DNA of 6,924 nucleotides from positions 1-6,924 of the forward strand of contig CALIZS010000008.1 in the NCBI GenBank assembly GCA_938028565.1. Direction: 5' to 3'. A program made the position numbers and the translations under genes. Numbering within the stretch: the stretch's first letter is position 1; the number at the start of each line of letters is the position of its first letter. The notes under the pieces were generated by a model. That model was given only the letters and a program-made list of their open reading frames with translations, ran no database searches and was not told where the DNA came from. This document shows, one piece after another, positions 5,703 to 6,924 of the stretch. The DNA is from an uncultured Atopobium sp. (GTDB taxonomy: Bacteria; Actinomycetota; Coriobacteriia; Coriobacteriales; Atopobiaceae).

Positions 5703-5774
5703 CGAAATTGCTTATGAATACTCCATAGTGGAAACAATCCCGTAACAACCTCGTTTACTATTTGAAACATAATA

Positions 5775-5803
5775 AAACCCGCACGTCGTTTACGTGCGGG
5801 TTT
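5775..5803 (-). terminator. Strong terminator between the double ATPase and binding-protein genes
   Basis: A perfect 12-bp inverted repeat (5775-5786 with 5792-5803, core CCCGCACGT) encloses a 5-base loop. On the minus strand the second arm ends GGGTTT and continues TATT, giving a short U tract. It lies 22 bases after the stop codon of the ATPase gene. The A-rich flank on the other side would let it work in both directions. Confidence 0.88.
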
Positions 5804-5824
5804 ATAAAAAACATTTAAGTATTT

Positions 5825-6924
5825 CTACTCAGTTGCAATGTGTGTTGCTGGAACAAGCTTTCCATCCTGATAAATCATACGCTCACGAGTACGCTCAATC
5901 TTTGGATCAGGAATTGGAATAGCTGAGAGAAGAGCCTTGGTGTAAGGATCTTGTGGATTAGTAAAGACCTCTTCAGTCTCACCGTACTCAACAATCTTGC
6001 CCAAGTGCATAACAGCAACCGTGTCAGAAATGTGACGAATAACTGCAAGATCGTGAGCAACAAAGAGATAAGAAATCTTCAGCTGAACCTGAAGGTCTTC
6101 AAGAAGGTTAATAATACCCGCCTGAATAGAAACATCCAAAGATGCAATTGGCTCGTCCAAAAGAAGAATCTTTGGGCTTGTTGCAAGGGCGCGAGCAATT
6201 GCAATACGCTGACGCTGACCACCAGAAAACTGAGATGGGAAGCGGTCAACATAGTCTGGATTAATACCAACCAGACGCATAAGCTCGCCAATACGAGCGT
6301 TAATGTCTGCCTTATTCCATCCCTGTGCCTGAAGTGGCTCTGCCAAAACATCATAGATAGGCATACGAGGATCAAGGGAGCTCATTGGATCCTGGAAAAT
6401 AACCTGGAGATCCTTACGAACTTCTCGACGAGCTGCTGCGCTCTTAAGATCTGCAACGTTTTTACCAAGGACGGTAATCCGACCATCCTCTGGCTTCAAC
6501 AAATCCATAATCTGCATCAATGTGGTTGACTTACCAGAGCCGGACTCACCAACAAGTGCTAGGGTCTCGCCCTCGTGAATCTGGAAGTTAATGTGATCAA
6601 CAGCGGTCATAGTACCCTTACTGCGCCTGATAAAACCTTTACCCTGGACAGGGAATGTCTTAGTCAGACCTTCAACCTCAAGCACAACGGGACGCTCAGA
6701 GCGAGGTACGTCAACCCACTTAGGAAGAATTGGCTCAAAGTCTGGATAAACCTCTGCGTAGGTAAGGTTCTTCTCGCAAATCTCCTTAAGGTGGTGACAA
6801 GATGCAAGGTGTCCCTCAGCTGGATTTGCAGGAACCAGCAAAGGCTCCTTCTTAGAGCACTCCTCTGTTGCCATAGGACAACGTGGGTTAAAAGGACAAC
6901 CAGTTGGAATAGCAGCAAGTGAAG
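5825..6924 (-). CDS. Double ABC ATPase of a peptide importer (DppD-DppF-type fusion), 5' end outside the window
   Basis: The frame is open to the window edge: 365 residues are visible and the true start lies beyond base 6924. The first ~46 visible residues are the C-terminal tail typical of a DppD/OppD ATPase (oligopeptide_HPY region): GCPFNPRCPMATEEC, then LASCHH. These give four cysteines of the kind that bind an iron-sulfur cluster in some DppD proteins. After a linker, a complete second cassette of DppF/OppF type follows: Walker A GESGSGKST (visible residues 125-133), Q-loop IFQDPMSSLDP (175-185), signature FSGGQRQR (232-239), Walker B ILLLDEP (252-258) and His of the H-loop AHDL (289-292). 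All look functional. Role: ATP hydrolysis at the inner membrane face to drive peptide uptake. The internal ATG at 6874 falls within the cysteine motif and is not the start. Fused pairs of this kind are known (for example GsiA and YejF), so the fusion is unusual but not unique. Confidence 0.92.
   Translation of the reverse strand, partial: SLAAIPTGCPFNPRCPMATEECSKKEPLLVPANPAEGHLASCHHLKEICEKNLTYAEVYPDFEPILPKWVDVPRSERPVVLEVEGLTKTFPVQGKGFIRRSKGTMTAVDHINFQIHEGETLALVGESGSGKSTTLMQIMDLLKPEDGRITVLGKNVADLKSAAARREVRKDLQVIFQDPMSSLDPRMPIYDVLAEPLQAQGWNKADINARIGELMRLVGINPDYVDRFPSQFSGGQRQRIAIARALATSPKILLLDEPIASLDVSIQAGIINLLEDLQVQLKISYLFVAHDLAVIRHISDTVAVMHLGKIVEYGETEEVFTNPQDPYTKALLSAIPIPDPKIERTRERMIYQDGKLVPATHIATE

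Noticed and set aside
5951..6529. Plus-strand open frame of 192 codons
   Set aside because: It is the antisense shadow of the ABC cassette, whose Walker, signature and H-loop motifs are intact on the minus strand.
6872..6874. ATG as the start of a stand-alone 349-residue ATPase
   Set aside because: The 16 in-frame codons upstream, up to the window edge, contain the first half of a conserved cysteine motif that continues past this ATG.

Overview
The window reads as chromosomal DNA from a moderate-GC Gram-positive bacterium. A class Coriobacteriia organism (Atopobium/Lancefieldella/Olsenella type) is my best guess. This rests on the style of the lipoprotein signal of the peptide-binding protein, the Rsb-type partner-switching genes and the moderate base composition. 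It is inference, not a search result. Every gene I can support is on the minus strand, so the window is best read from right to left.

Right part (3842-6924): a peptide/nickel-type ABC importer. The right edge cuts a protein that fuses two ABC ATPases. What remains is the cysteine-rich tail of the first cassette (DppD/OppD type) and the whole of the second (DppF/OppF type). A strong intrinsic terminator at 5775-5803 follows it. Next comes the substrate-binding lipoprotein (OppA/DppA family), which must have its own promoter in the short gap. No permease genes are in view.

Middle (3666-3793): a single tRNA-Leu(GAG) with an encoded CCA end. A textbook terminator with a UUCG tetraloop follows.

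Left part (320-3615): a two-gene signalling module of the RsbU/RsbV/RsbW partner-switching type. The first gene, with a GTG start, encodes a PAS + GAF + degenerate GAF-like + PP2C (SpoIIE/RsbU) phosphatase of 802 residues. The second encodes one 243-residue polypeptide that joins a STAS antagonist (RsbV/SpoIIAA-like) to a GHKL kinase (RsbW/SpoIIAB-like), which are usually separate proteins. By family logic the kinase half phosphorylates a Ser in a STAS domain and the phosphatase reverses this in response to PAS/GAF input. The output partner is unknown, because no sigma factor gene is visible. The operon ends at an 11-bp stem-loop at 320-352.

Far left (1-319): non-coding as far as I can tell. 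It holds four copies of a 24-bp motif (three direct with a 30-31 bp period, one inverted), a pair of 17-bp direct repeats 33 bp apart, and a possible insertion-sequence end at the window edge. The 24-bp array, the STAS-kinase fusion and the repeat-expanded segments inside the phosphatase are the most unusual things here.
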